From Tubulanus polymorphus (lineage: Eukaryota; Nemertea; Palaeonemertea; Tubulaniformes; Tubulanidae), in NCBI RefSeq assembly GCF_964204645.1, contig NC_134028.1:7853001-7917000 (forward strand): 64,000 bases of DNA, read 5' to 3'. The notes under the pieces were generated by a model. That model ran no database searches and was not told the origin of the DNA. It worked only from the letters and a program-made list of their open reading frames with translations. Positions 42,176 to 53,190 of the stretch are shown here, one piece after another; the stretch's first letter is position 1; every line of letters begins with the position of its first letter. The translations under genes were made by a program, and so were the position numbers.

Positions 42176-42318
42176 ATGATCGAAGGAGTGTGTCCTGACT
42201 GGTACGACGAGAATGTGCTGTCTGGACTGTCTGAGAGTGTACTGACCGTTTCAGAATATACTGGAACTGACCGTGTCTTGGAAAATTGATTTACCTGAAG
42301 TACATATGAAGAAATCAT

Positions 42319-42603
42319 TCAAGTCTTTGTTACAGATACAATTTATTTGTAAGATTTATTGTTAACAGCGAATATAAAATCATATTTTGTCCGGGAGCTT
42401 GGCCTTATAGAATAGGCTACATTTAGGTGGTTTGAGCGGTCGCATATCAGAATTACCATCCTGTCCAAAGAAATTATACAAAGCTACTTTTGAAAACTAT
42501 AACTTGCTTTTTCTTTGGTATAGAATACATAATTTTATTTCTACTACTATAGTCTCAAAGGGCGACGCTTCGATCGCGCGTTGTATTTAGTAAACAGAGC
42601 GCC
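42319..42603. other. Spacer and probable tetraspanin 5' UTR / promoter
   Basis: Lies between the GPCR relic and the tetraspanin start. No exon, TATA box or repeat was recognised with confidence. Confidence 0.4.
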
Positions 42604-45600
42604 ATGTGCTGTCAGTCTGAAACAGCGATGGTTCACGATAAAGAGTTTTCTCCGGGCTCCCAGTCAGAGTATATTTATCGCGAGGATAAATGTTGCCCGT
42701 GTAACACGTACACGATTATCAGAATATTAGTGATTATATACGGATTGTGGTTACTGGTAAGCCTTTTGAAATTTTTTTCATGAAAAATCTTGAACATTTC
42801 TGCAATAATTCATCCCCGTTGTCCATGTTGAATTCGGCTGCTAGAATAATACATTTTAGGGGATTTCAAGAAATTTCGAATTCATTTATAAAATGCAATC
42901 TAATCGCTTTGAACGCAAAGATAAAGAATGTATACGTAAGAAATATTCTCGAATCGAGATTTCCTGTACGCGGCGATATTTCTATCGTGGATATTCTTCT
43001 ATTAACATAGTTACAATTTTCAAGCATGATTTTGGTCAAGAATTTACGATTTTTGGTATATATGTTACGTGTGGCTGGGTTGAGGGGCCCTTCCGCTAGG
43101 CTTCTGTATGTGTATGTACGCAAAAATGGTAGTTTGTCATAAAACAGTGAGTACCGGTGACGCATCTGTTGTCACGGATGTTCCTAACGCTATAATCAGG
43201 TGATTCCGAGGTATACATTTATGTAAATTGAATTCTAATTACTTTCCCTGGAATATGAAATTGTGTGCTATATACATGTATTTGTATACGTATAGCATGA
43301 CAGACTGTGACACTTTAGAAAACAATCATCTTTCTGCAGAACGGTTCCCAAGGAATTTTTCAAATATTCCAAATAGCTTCTTATATTCCCCGAAAATGTT
43401 AAATCCTGTAACTTTATAGAGGAATTGTTGAGAAATACGTAGATTTCACGCACAAGTACAAACCTGATCAGAAATGTAGAGAGAATCCCAGAATAATAAC
43501 GAAAAGCCCGAAAATGTAACTGAAGTAGTTTATTCAACGTTTCGACTATATCCTCATAGTCATCTTCGGGAATAATGACCAGAAAGCTTTAAAAAGCTTT
43601 ACAAACCCGATCAAAAGTGCTAAAAACTTATAACAATGATCGGAAAAAAATCCTAAAACTGTTTTCTGGTGACTGGTGTATTTATTTCAGGTGGTCGGAC
43701 TGCTGCTATTAGCAGTAGGAATATGGGTCGGTTCATTGCGGCGTGACTATGAAGAAGTAACGGAACTGTTGACGATACCATCCGGATTACTGTGCGGACT
43801 GGGTGTATTCATATTCATCATCGGACTTATCGGCCTGGCAGGCGCGATCAAGGAAAATCGCGCCATTCTAGTAATTGTAAGAAAATCAGATTTTCCCAAA
43901 CGGCATGTACAACACGATATCAATAGACTAAATTAAAAGCCTCTCATCAAAGCACAGATTGACCCCCTCCCCCCGCAAAAAATATTTAGTGTCGTTCGTT
44001 TTTGGTTTGAAAAATTATTAAGCGCAAATATATGGCACTTACAACAACAACACGATACAACAGGGGTCTGGCGCAAAGATTTTCTGATACAATTATTCTA
44101 GGTACCATATTGAAAATTGGGGTTTTTAGCTTAGTACCTAGGATACCGGGGTCAAAAACTTTTTGCCTCAGGCCTCTATACATAATACGTGCATATATTT
44201 TGATTTTTTTCATTCATCAAAACCTTCGTACCTATATCAACGGAAATCGCTCAAAGGCCATAACTGAGCATAATATTTTCAAATTTTTTCCAGGGGAGGG
44301 CCCCGTTCATTTCCAACCAAATTTAGAAAAAACCGACCCACCCGCTTAATCCTCACGCTACGGGCCAGCAATTGTACTACCGTAATATGTGCAAATCGTG
44401 TCATCAAACCACATCAGCAATTTACGAACCCTATCTATGTATGTGCATTTAATGTGTTTGAAAATGACGTCAAAAATGGTGAAAACGCTTATTATTGCTC
44501 AAATATCATGCAGAATCTAAGTTTCTACTAGCGTCATCTTAGTTTTCATGTGATTGCGAGTAAAACGTATCCGCTCCAGTTTTTCATAGTTTGTAGAAAG
44601 TAACGCACCCCTCAATGTTTTTTCACTATACTGTTTGCAGAAAAAATAGCGATGAAAGAATGTTGTGTATGCTTACGCAGCCAGAGAAGGGTTTATAATC
44701 TATTGTGTACAGGTGGTTGTTGAGAATTATTTTTACCTATACACCGTCTCAGGCCTATTCACAGTCCTTGACGATTCTTTGAGCTAACGCTGTTAACATG
44801 ATTTTTTATCGTTCAAACACTATGTTATTTGAGAATTTTTTGGAAATTTCACATTATGATTATAAAACATCAACCTTATCTGTATGAAATTTAGCATTTA
44901 TGATCCACTCCGATACAAATGATAGGAATTGAATTCTCGAGTGAAATATGTAGTTCTAAACTAGAAAATATATCTCAAGAGCAAACTCTAACTTACTTAC
45001 AGCTGGATAATTAGATCCTGATTCGTTTCTAGGTATATGTACCTTCAGATACAACGAACTGGCAGGGGCCTGGAATGGATGGATGTTGATTATCGCAGAA
45101 ACGAAACCACTTACGTAGATTAGTATAACTTGTTGATTGTTTTCGTTTCAGTTTTTGATTTTACTGATTTTGTTACTGATATTTCAAGTGATCGTTGGAG
45201 TTTTGGTTTACATCTACAGAGAAACGGTATGAACAATATTCTGAATATATATCCATTTCCCGAAGTAAGAAGTTGAAGATCGACTGATCGATATTTTTCC
45301 TGCAGGCTCGAGCCGTTATAAACGATCAGTTTTCGAATGCTATAACTCATTATGGAAGAGGAAACAATGAAATCACTGATGCCATAAACGGTATCCAATA
45401 TCGGGTAAGTGCCAAAGCGAGGTTTTAAAAGTTGAAATGTCTACGAGAGGTTGATCTCAGTCACTCAGGTAGGCTATGCCAATAGCGTATAGATCCTCTC
45501 GTGCGTTAGAACGCAACTTGGGTTCGAAAAACTAAAATTTCTTTACGAGTCTAGAGGCTAAAAAATGGCGGAATTGAGTGGAGCCAGCATACCGACGAAG

Positions 45601-48600
45601 GATTTTCCTTCCCAAATGACGTGTATTGTACGAAATACATAAAGTTGTCATTTTTTTTTGTGTTCCTTATCAGACATTGCGTATTCTGGTATAGAGATGG
45701 ATAAATTGAGCTTCATACAGCTTATCGTGCGTAACTCAAAAGAACCGGTGGTAAAGAGAAAAAAAAATTGGAAGAATTCTTTTCAAAGATTGATGTATTA
45801 AGTGTTATATTTCTCGTGAGTGGTTTTGGTTTGTTTTTGATGAAATCAGAATTTTACCTTTTTATTTTGATAATTATGCAAATTTATACAAAGTTGAATA
45901 AACACCCGTATTCATATTAGCAAAAATTAATTCGAAATTAATTTCAAATTGAAACACATACAATATCTCTGTAAATGTTTGAGGCGTTGAGGTTTTGTCG
46001 TATCTCGTATATCGTTCCTCGCATCATTCTTCGTATCTTTCTCCGCATCTCTATATACCTCCCTGTAAGCTGCGGCTGCGGCTGGATCTTTCGGTGAAGC
46101 AAAAACACTGTGTTCATTTACACCAAATATTATCTCATAAATAGTTATTTCGGGGTTACCTAACGCAGACTAATGTAGAAACGTACCATACTACAATATT
46201 CTCTTTCATACTGTATTCGATTGAAGATAGTTGTTTGATTTGGGGGTTTTTATGGATACTACTATGAACCCAGAGTCTTCATACTATTAGTATGAAGAAT
46301 TTGTAGCTTAAAGCTGTATCTCAACTTATTTGTTTGTTCTTAGTCCAATGGTCAGTCTATGGCCCCTTCAACTCCTTGAAAATTCCGTTTAAGTATCTTT
46401 AAAATTTTTTGACCCTTGATCTCATTAACTGATTAGAAAATAACCTCATCTCCACATATGTTGAATGTTCTTTTCAAGCTGCTTAAATCCGAAGATCCGC
46501 ATCTGGTGTCATTACAATGTATTTTCTACATCTGTCGCCTTATAGGTTGAATATAGGATCACGGACGTATAAACGATGTATGCGCCGTAACCAATTCTAG
46601 ATTCGAAAATCATTTTTCATCTTTTAGCTACGTATCATCGCATAATCGTTACTCCAAGAAAATGTGTGTTCATTTTTTTAAGAACTACTAGAACCTACAC
46701 GTAGATGTCTTAATTCATCAGTTATTTCTGTGAGTGCTTATTCTTGAGTGGAGATATAAGTGCATTTCATATTGCGTTGGACGAGAATGTAGAGAAAACA
46801 TAGTATAAGCCGTTGGTATGCTTATATCCTCCGCTATGAAACCTGCTTAAAAATCAAATAAACTACACGCTATATTTGCGTGATGTAGGGAAAATGTTAA
46901 TTAACTATTTAGTCTGTAATCGTTTGGCATAAATAAATGTTTCGTTTTTTTTACCGTGATAATCTACGTATTTAGTTTGTTGGCTCCTGAAACTTACATC
47001 TTCTTGTATAGGTACGCCATTTCTTCTTGACATTTCGCCATTTCTTTGACTTTTTTGTACGTTTCATTTACGTACAAAACTATATACGCATCGGGTGAAC
47101 CCCGATGTTAAGTCGAGATGATACTGGAAATCTGTGCAAGATTGAATATACGAGAGAAATCCCACAATAATTCAACCAAAGATGTAGAGTTTTTGAGTAA
47201 CCGAGAATATACACATGTATTTTGAGCAGCGTTTCGGCTATTAGATTATTAGCCATCATCAAGCGTATTGATGTTATTTCTTTTTTGTCGAGTTCCATTT
47301 TATTTAGAGTAAAGAGGTAATCTGGTCGTTTTGATTTTTTTCTAGTTGCAATGCTGTGGTTTTAACAGTTATAAAGACTGGGAGTTGAATCCGTTTTTCT
47401 CGTGTGGTAATGTCGGAGTAACCGCATGCGGTGTGCCTAGATCCTGTTGTCATCCAGGTGCTGAGGTAAATCAAAATCTGTTTTTAAACATATCTGCTAT
47501 AGAATCATCAATCGAAAAAGGTTTCTCTGTTTATAATTCACAAACCACTCATCGCGTTGGATTTCGTTAACAAACTTATCTACAAACGTATCTACAAGTC
47601 GTATAACCAAGCGAGTGCAAAAATATAGTCATTAAACGAAATTCTTTAGAAAATGACAAGCTGAACAGTGCTGAACGGTGAATGATTTGGCGTCGTAAGT
47701 GCCCCTGAAAACCACAAGTTTGATGTTAAGCGCCCTTTTTTACCGTGATTTGACAGAGAAAGTGCCCTCCCCATAATTGTGAGTGCCCTTATACAATTCT
47801 GAAACCCCTCTAGATAGGGCCCTGGATCCACCCCTGCTTACACATTCACATCTATCATATTCAACATTTTCACAAAGATTTTCAGAAATTGATAAATTCT
47901 ATGCATTTTGAATGCAGTAGTATTTCAACGTGCTGCGACGACTCAGTGACATCAGCTGTTAATGGGAAAACAGCTGCACAAAATATACCATATACGTGTA
48001 TTAATTCTAATGTATTTACACTATAGTCTATGAAATACCTGACATACTTGGCATATTGTGTGATCTAGTAATTAAGCAAAATATTTTAAAAATATTAAAA
48101 TTTTAGATTAATAATTTTGATTTACTACGCATTCGTGCTTATTGTTTGGCGCGAGGCAGTGTTTATATTTTATCTCTGATAGCTGAAAAATCATGGATAA
48201 TATATCTAATTTGGTGGGGGTGCTGATTTAATTTCAGTGGAACTTCAGTGGGAGTTCGAACGGAGCGAGCGCAAAATGGGAAATTTTACTGCATTTTAAA
48301 CTGATTTCCTGCAATCTGGGACCATGCAGAAACCATAAGGGTGGTGGAACTCATAGATAGAATTTTTGTGGGTTGCAGGAGTGGGTTCATGTCCCAGTAA
48401 TAACACATTAGACATATCAGGGTGGAACTCTCGGAATTGTTTTCTTTTGGGGGGGATGCGGCTGCACCCCCTGCATCCTCACCCTGCGGGCCTGTGATTT
48501 CATAAATCATGTGTTATATAGCACATTATGCTCTGCTGGTTACCAGATTTGGTATTAAAAAACCATTTAGTAGTTTAAGTCATAAGTATACTATTATTGG

Positions 48601-49477
48601 GGCCGAGCTTATTTCTCGGTTCATCTTATAGAGGTTGGACGTGTAGCTTTAACTCTAATACGACAAATTCGTTCCACTCGGTCAATATCGAAATCAATTT
48701 GTTCATGTCTTTTGGTAGAAACGGCTCGGAGATGGATGCGGTTACCATACAAGATCGGTTAATATGACGGTAAGTGAACAAAACGCCAATAGGATGAAAC
48801 GGCTGCCTATAACGAATATCAAAAAAAGATTGTTTGGAATAACATTTGATAGATTATCCGCCAACCAAACACAACACATAATCGATATATATCTCGCAGT
48901 TTTTTAATCGATTTTTAGATTCACGAAGCCTCATCTCAGATAAACATTAATGGTTGTACGCCTACGTTTGTTTTATGGTTACGGCATCATTTGGATATCA
49001 TCGGTGGAATTGCTCTGGGATTTGCGATACCTCAGGTTCGTAGGGCTTCTATATATGGAAGTAGAATTCATTTCGAATTCATACATGTTATAAAGATCGT
49101 TATAAATATTCTTTAACTCGTTTAAGTTTCACAGAAAATGATTAAATATATTAAACTGCTACCTACAAAAGTTTCATACGCTTGTTAACTGTATTTCTAC
49201 AAGATGAGTTCGTTTTCCGATGAGCTTTCTTTCGGGCGCCCTTTTCATTATATGATATGTCCTACTTTGGGAGTACAGCCCTTCCTGAGTAAGACTAGAT
49301 CCGCCCTGCAAACGTAAAAGATACTCGAATCACGTCCTAAATTAACGAATAATTAAAATGCGGATTTTTTTTCAGGTTTTCGGTATTTTGCTCGTTGCCT
49401 GGTTGATTGTTCGCATCGCTGAAAGGAGAGTTATGTATAACTATAAACTACAAGTGGAACCTAATTCTAATTTATAA
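42604..49477 (+). CDS. Tetraspanin, TspanC8 subgroup (TSPAN5/10/14/15/17/33-like)
   Basis: Eight exons, 42604-42756, 43691-43876, 45152-45226, 45306-45404, 47346-47465, 48719-48769, 48919-49035 and 49376-49477, all phase 0, give 300 aa. Four membrane helices are visible: residues about 35-58, 78-105, 114-136 and the C-terminal GGIALGFAIPQVFGILLVAW. The large loop has CCG, then FFSC, ACGVPRSCC, GCGY and NGC. These are eight cysteines, the mark of TspanC8 proteins, which bind ADAM10 and control its exit from the ER and its substrate choice (family knowledge). The 51-base exon 48719-48769, supplying KRLGDGCGYHTRSVNMT, is easily missed but completes the cysteine set and the frame. Translation may start at 42604 or, in frame, at 42628; the first has CCQ cysteines that could be palmitoylated. 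Confidence 0.93.
43441..43580 (-). repeat. Repeat with GAAACG tail hairpin, copy 1
   Basis: On the minus strand, GAAGATGACTATGAGG runs into a stem (GACTAT/ATAGTC) followed by GAAACGTTG, then TTATTATTCTGGGATTCTCT. The same layout occurs at 47130-47275. It lies in a tetraspanin intron. Confidence 0.5.
43937..45151 (+). other. Part of a tetraspanin intron
   Basis: Contains an imperfect 120-bp palindrome at 44061-44180, which makes both strands read open with similar proteins. No gene is called. Confidence 0.6.
45405..47345 (+). other. Tetraspanin intron, 1.9 kb
   Basis: Donor GTAAGT at 45405, acceptor TTTTTTCTAG ending at 47345. Contains a weak relative of the 2677 repeat family near 46350-46440 and the GAAACG-tail repeat at 47130-47275. 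Confidence 0.7.
47130..47275 (-). repeat. Repeat with GAAACG tail hairpin, copy 2
   Basis: On the minus strand, TTGATGATGGCTAATAATCT closes a GGCTA/TAGCC stem directly before GAAACGCTG, followed about 70 bases later by ATTATTGTGGGATTTCTCTC. It is homologous to 43441-43580 in the same order and strand. Confidence 0.5.
47466..48718 (+). other. Tetraspanin intron
   Basis: Donor GTAAAT at 47466, acceptor TCTTTTGGTAG ending at 48718. Around 47818-47838 lies an hAT-type terminus (inverse reads CAGGGGTGGATCCAGGGCCC). A frame at 47937-48025 with TCCDD and YTC superficially resembles a tetraspanin loop but is not spliceable in phase. Confidence 0.65.
49130..49316. mobile_element. Dispersed repeat related to 17057-17283
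   Basis: In the last tetraspanin intron. Shares TTTTCCGATGAGCTTTCTTT and GGGCGCCCTTTT with the copy in KAT6; right end TAGATCCGCCCTGCA, inverted, resembles hAT-type termini. Confidence 0.6.
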
Positions 49478-50710
49478 CTGAATTGCCGAAATCAAAAACC
49501 AGCGAGAATCTGGTAGAGCTTTATTTGCCGCGGAATCTGTTTTCTGCAAACCGAGCCCGATTCAACTTGTGTGATAGTTTCCTGGGGCTTTGTTCCGTAT
49601 AGACAAGAACCTAGACAGGACCAGTCTTTTAGGACAGACAAGTTATTTTGACTCTTACCAACGATCTAAAAGACCAAGTGTGTGTTTGTAAGGTATAAAA
49701 TAAGATGCTTTCGTGGTAGCCAAATCAACCTTTAAATACATGGTATAACACATAGTTGACGCTAAAAGACGCCACTTTGTTTTATCATGGACGTGTGGTG
49801 TATAACACCTTGTTTGGATTCTGTAGGCACACGCAATAATGATCCGAGCAAACTGGGAATTATATTGATATATGTTAATATTACCGGCAATTCCGAATGC
49901 TTTGTTTGGTTATAGATGTAAAATCCGCCATAGGCCGATGAGGGTTTTTTGGATCCCGATAAGTTGTTTTTATTGAATATATTATATATATTTTAATTGT
50001 TACGTTCATTTGTATAAAGCAGGATTTAATACTTTTTTGCATGTTATCAGGTTTGTCCGCGGTACTTCGGTTGTGCGTATCTCTGCTTTCTGAACGTAAG
50101 ACAATAGTTTAGTCGACGCAGTAGTCAACAATAGTCGACGCAGTGGCTGATCCATGGGAGCACGAGTCCCATCCGTCCCAATTTTTTTCGTGCCCTTTTA
50201 ACGTTAATTTTTTTCAGGGCAATTTTCCCCAACCCGCAACAAATATTATACAGCAGTCGCTCCACAAGATTTTGGACATCGATTAAGGTCTCGATGTCAT
50301 AGACAGTGCCTGGAAATTGCATTAGAATGCACTGAAATTTCAAAAAAATTTTTTCCAGACCCCAATTTTGGCTTCGCACTTTCTTTGCCTAGATACTTGC
50401 CTTTTTCAGTAGGCATATGCCCTTTTCATTTTTTGGTACTCCTGTCGAAGCACGTTTGCCCCTGGATCCGCCCCTGTGACGTAAGCCCACACGAATTTAT
50501 GTATATTTAGATTGGTTTATAACCTATCATCAATTAACCAATTAAACTGCGGTTTGCTGTATTTGAAAGCGCCAAGTCCCATTTTACATACGTAGAAATT
50601 AACAGCACCAGCTACTGGACAACGGGTATTCACATGTACGTATATTCATTGCGTTGTTGGTAAATTATTTGGTATTTGATACTAAATAAAATGTTAAGCT
50701 TGTTTTGTTA
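49478..50710 (+). other. Tetraspanin 3' UTR
   Basis: AATAAA at about 50684-50689 is the likely polyadenylation signal. A MITE at 50141-50478 lies inside. Confidence 0.45.
50141..50478. mobile_element. hAT-type MITE, 338 bp
   Basis: Left end CAGTGGCTGATCCATGGGAG and the inverse of the right end, CAGGGGCGGATCCAGGGGCA, are matching terminal inverted repeats of the well-known CAGnGGCGGATC type. The interior is non-coding. A clean 8-bp duplication could not be shown. Confidence 0.75.
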
Positions 50711-53190
50711 CAAACCCATTTTTTCTTCGTTTCTTTTATTTTACTCAAGCGGTATTCAGGCTAGCCAATGGAATATCAGCCCTTGATGTTAAACTGTTCA
50801 ATGTAAACTGTTTCCCACGTATGCCTGTATTGCGTTGTATCTACTTAATTTTTGTCCATCCGAATATACACATCGAAGATCGATTCGTAAATACAGTTCA
50901 AACTCGGTAGTACGATTCGTCGAAACCTGTCTAGATTATAATGATTTCCAGCATATGTCCCGGCTCAGCTCGCAATGTTAAAAAGTTGCATATGTGGACT
51001 ACCCGACGCGCAAGACCGTGGTAGTAGGCCTACATTAGTTCACAGAAATTCCGCTATGGCACCGTACGGTGCTGCCACCTAGCGCACAGCGTTCCTCGGC
51101 ACGTGTTCATGTTATTGTTTACTTCTGACGTCATTGTCTTCTTTTGCTCATCTTGTTTTATAGCTATTTAAACTGTTTGTTTAGAGAAATATGAAGTAAA
51201 TAACGAATTGAATTGCAGAAAATATCACACTTTTATTTGTTCCTTGCATAATGGAAATTACACCATCACATACATCACAATGCAGAATCAGACATATCAA
51301 GCATATAGAAATCTATAATTAATAGAACGCTAGAGCCTACTATGCGTAGCGAAAATCTGGAGAAAACAACCAATCGTTAACAAAACATTAAAAAAATAAT
51401 CAGCTCTTTCATGTCTTATATCCCCAGGGAGTGGTGGGAAAGAACCTCCCAGCAGACATTCAAAGATGTTGTTCATTTGGGTTAAAGATGTTGTTCACTT
51501 GGTTTTAGACCCCTAAGGTTTTTCAATACAAATTGACAGCAAGTTAGGGTTATTGAATATTGTGTGGAGGAAATAGATCCAGCTTCACAAGTTCACAATA
51601 AACACTGACACATGCAATAAAATACAGTAACCTAGTCAGGGGCAAGGGGTCTTTTTAAAAGGCATCAATAATATAATCCAAACAATTCTTAGTGCCAATG
51701 TCATATAATACCGGTAATCTATACCGGTACTAAGTTAAGTAACATTATCAATGCATCATCATATAGGCCCTAGTTCAATAAGAAAATATTGTCATCGCAA
51801 TCAACAAATAATACATAAATACACTCGGATACATATCAATAATCTTAATAATGATAATAATAATAATGATAATAATAATGTATAGCAATCTCAATAAGCC
51901 TTAAGCATGGCTTTCACAATTTTATCGAAAAACAAATTATATCATAACTCAATATCAGTGGTGGGTGTATGGACCAAGAAGGGTTAAGTAGAAAAGGAAT
52001 TTTATCAACATTTTACACTTAAATGCCAAGACCTGAAAATCCAACAAAACAAAACATAATCGAAAATGTGCCACACAATGTCAAGACCCATCTTTGTAAA
52101 ACACGATAAGACAGTTTAGAAATTGCATATATTCATAATTTTTTTGATCGATTAACTTTTCCAGTACAATCAGCACAAATTGTTTTTATCTGAAAATTTC
52201 AGATTGCACATAATCAACAAGCGTAACATCGTGAATAGACAGCATAAAAATACAGTGTATGAATAACAGTTTTCTATAATATAATATTTCTCAGTAAAAA
52301 ATTATCACAATATCATTGTTCACTCTAGATTCGTTATAAATGAACGATCAGCTGCAACGATCGAATGTACATTTAGTACAGTCAGACTCACCTAAAACCC
52401 ATAGTTGGCACAATCATCATGACAACTACTTATCCAAACAACGATTCACGCCAGGTAAATTGAATTAGAGATGAATCTAAGAATTGGGACTCAAAAATAG
52501 AGACGAGGTTAGTTATGGGACAGCTTCAATCCCATGATGACTTAACAGAGTATGACTGTAGTTCATACCAGTTTCCGGTGTATCATCGAAATCATTTTTT
52601 CTCTTCGATCAATTCATAAAAAAATATCATTATGCAACAAGATTATATAGATAGAGGTTTATAGGTGGTCCAGCTGTTTTTCTGTTAAAGCAAATAATAT
52701 CATAGGCATCACCATCGTCGGGTTATTTCTCCAACTCAATTCATGCATTTATTGCGACAGCACGGGTTGTCGGTTAAAATTTCACTTGACCGATGAAATG
52801 TCGAAGATCCTGATCTCAAACTGAGTCAAATTCAACCGAGAATCTAGTAAATTCAATGTTCATGACGACGCTTGTTTTAGTTTACATGTCAAAGGATATT
52901 CAACTAACGCCTTCGATTTCCGGTGACACCTATATTCATGCGAGTATTCGTGTAAGCAGGACGGATATACTGGACGTATATATGAGTCGATACATAACAA
53001 TTACGGCCCAAGTTCCACAAATAGACATTTCTATGTCGACAAAAATCGACTTCAGTGAACTATGGAACCGAGCCCTGTAGGATAAATTCACAATAGATAA
53101 CAATTGATACATGAGGTTATATAAACAGTGTGTAATACTATGTAATAAGCACTGTGGTCCTATGATCAGGTATTTGAAACCTCTTCTTTA
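50711..53190 (-). other. Spacer and ABCA-like 3' UTR
   Basis: On the minus strand, AATAAA (complement of about 51233-51238) lies 1.95 kb after the transporter stop and could end its 3' UTR; another is near 52746. A stretch of AATAATAATGATAAT-type simple repeat lies at about 51845-51880. The open frame at 52856-53080 has no recognisable domain. Confidence 0.4.

Larger units (their letters stand above)
41140..42318 (-). pseudogene. Class A GPCR relic (FMRFamide/peptide-receptor-like)
   Basis: Reading the minus strand, all seven helices can be followed but only by changing frame several times. TM1-TM2 lies at about 41990-41770 (FLIMISRRFRRL, then SLSDSMFC with the TM2 Asp). TM3 at about 41760-41610 has AVAGCNSSWLIVAISLER, with ER of the DRY motif. 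TM4-TM5 follows in a different frame at 41605-41430 (ELFDQITYFVAFVI). TM6 at about 41360-41260 reads SKRTIMLVTVSLAFAIF, and TM7 at about 41220-41150 reads NVYIYFFLTGTR with N-x3-Y. Breaks fall near 41771, 41605, 41410 and 41235. Hairpin sequence interrupts the gene in front of TM1 (42001-42175) and in the third intracellular loop (41373-41432). No splice sites explain the breaks, so this is a decayed gene rather than a set of exons. Confidence 0.75.

Noticed and set aside
45465-45540. tRNA-like GGGTTCGAAAA segment
   Set aside because: The B box lacks the final CC pair and no A box or stems could be matched.
47230-47290. Functional hammerhead ribozyme
   Set aside because: The GATGA-stem-GAAAC layout is suggestive, but the CUGAUGA box is altered and no stem III/cleavage triplet could be assigned; reported only as a fossil-like motif.
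47937-48025. Possible alternative tetraspanin loop exon (TCCDD ... YTC)
   Set aside because: The available acceptor puts a TAG first in the required phase, and the eight-cysteine loop is already complete with 47346-47465, 48719-48769 and 48919-49035.
48632-48770. Exon starting at the AG of 48632 for the tetraspanin
   Set aside because: All three frames from that acceptor meet stops or fail the phase; the acceptor at 48718 gives a clean 51-base exon matching the TspanC8 GCGY motif.
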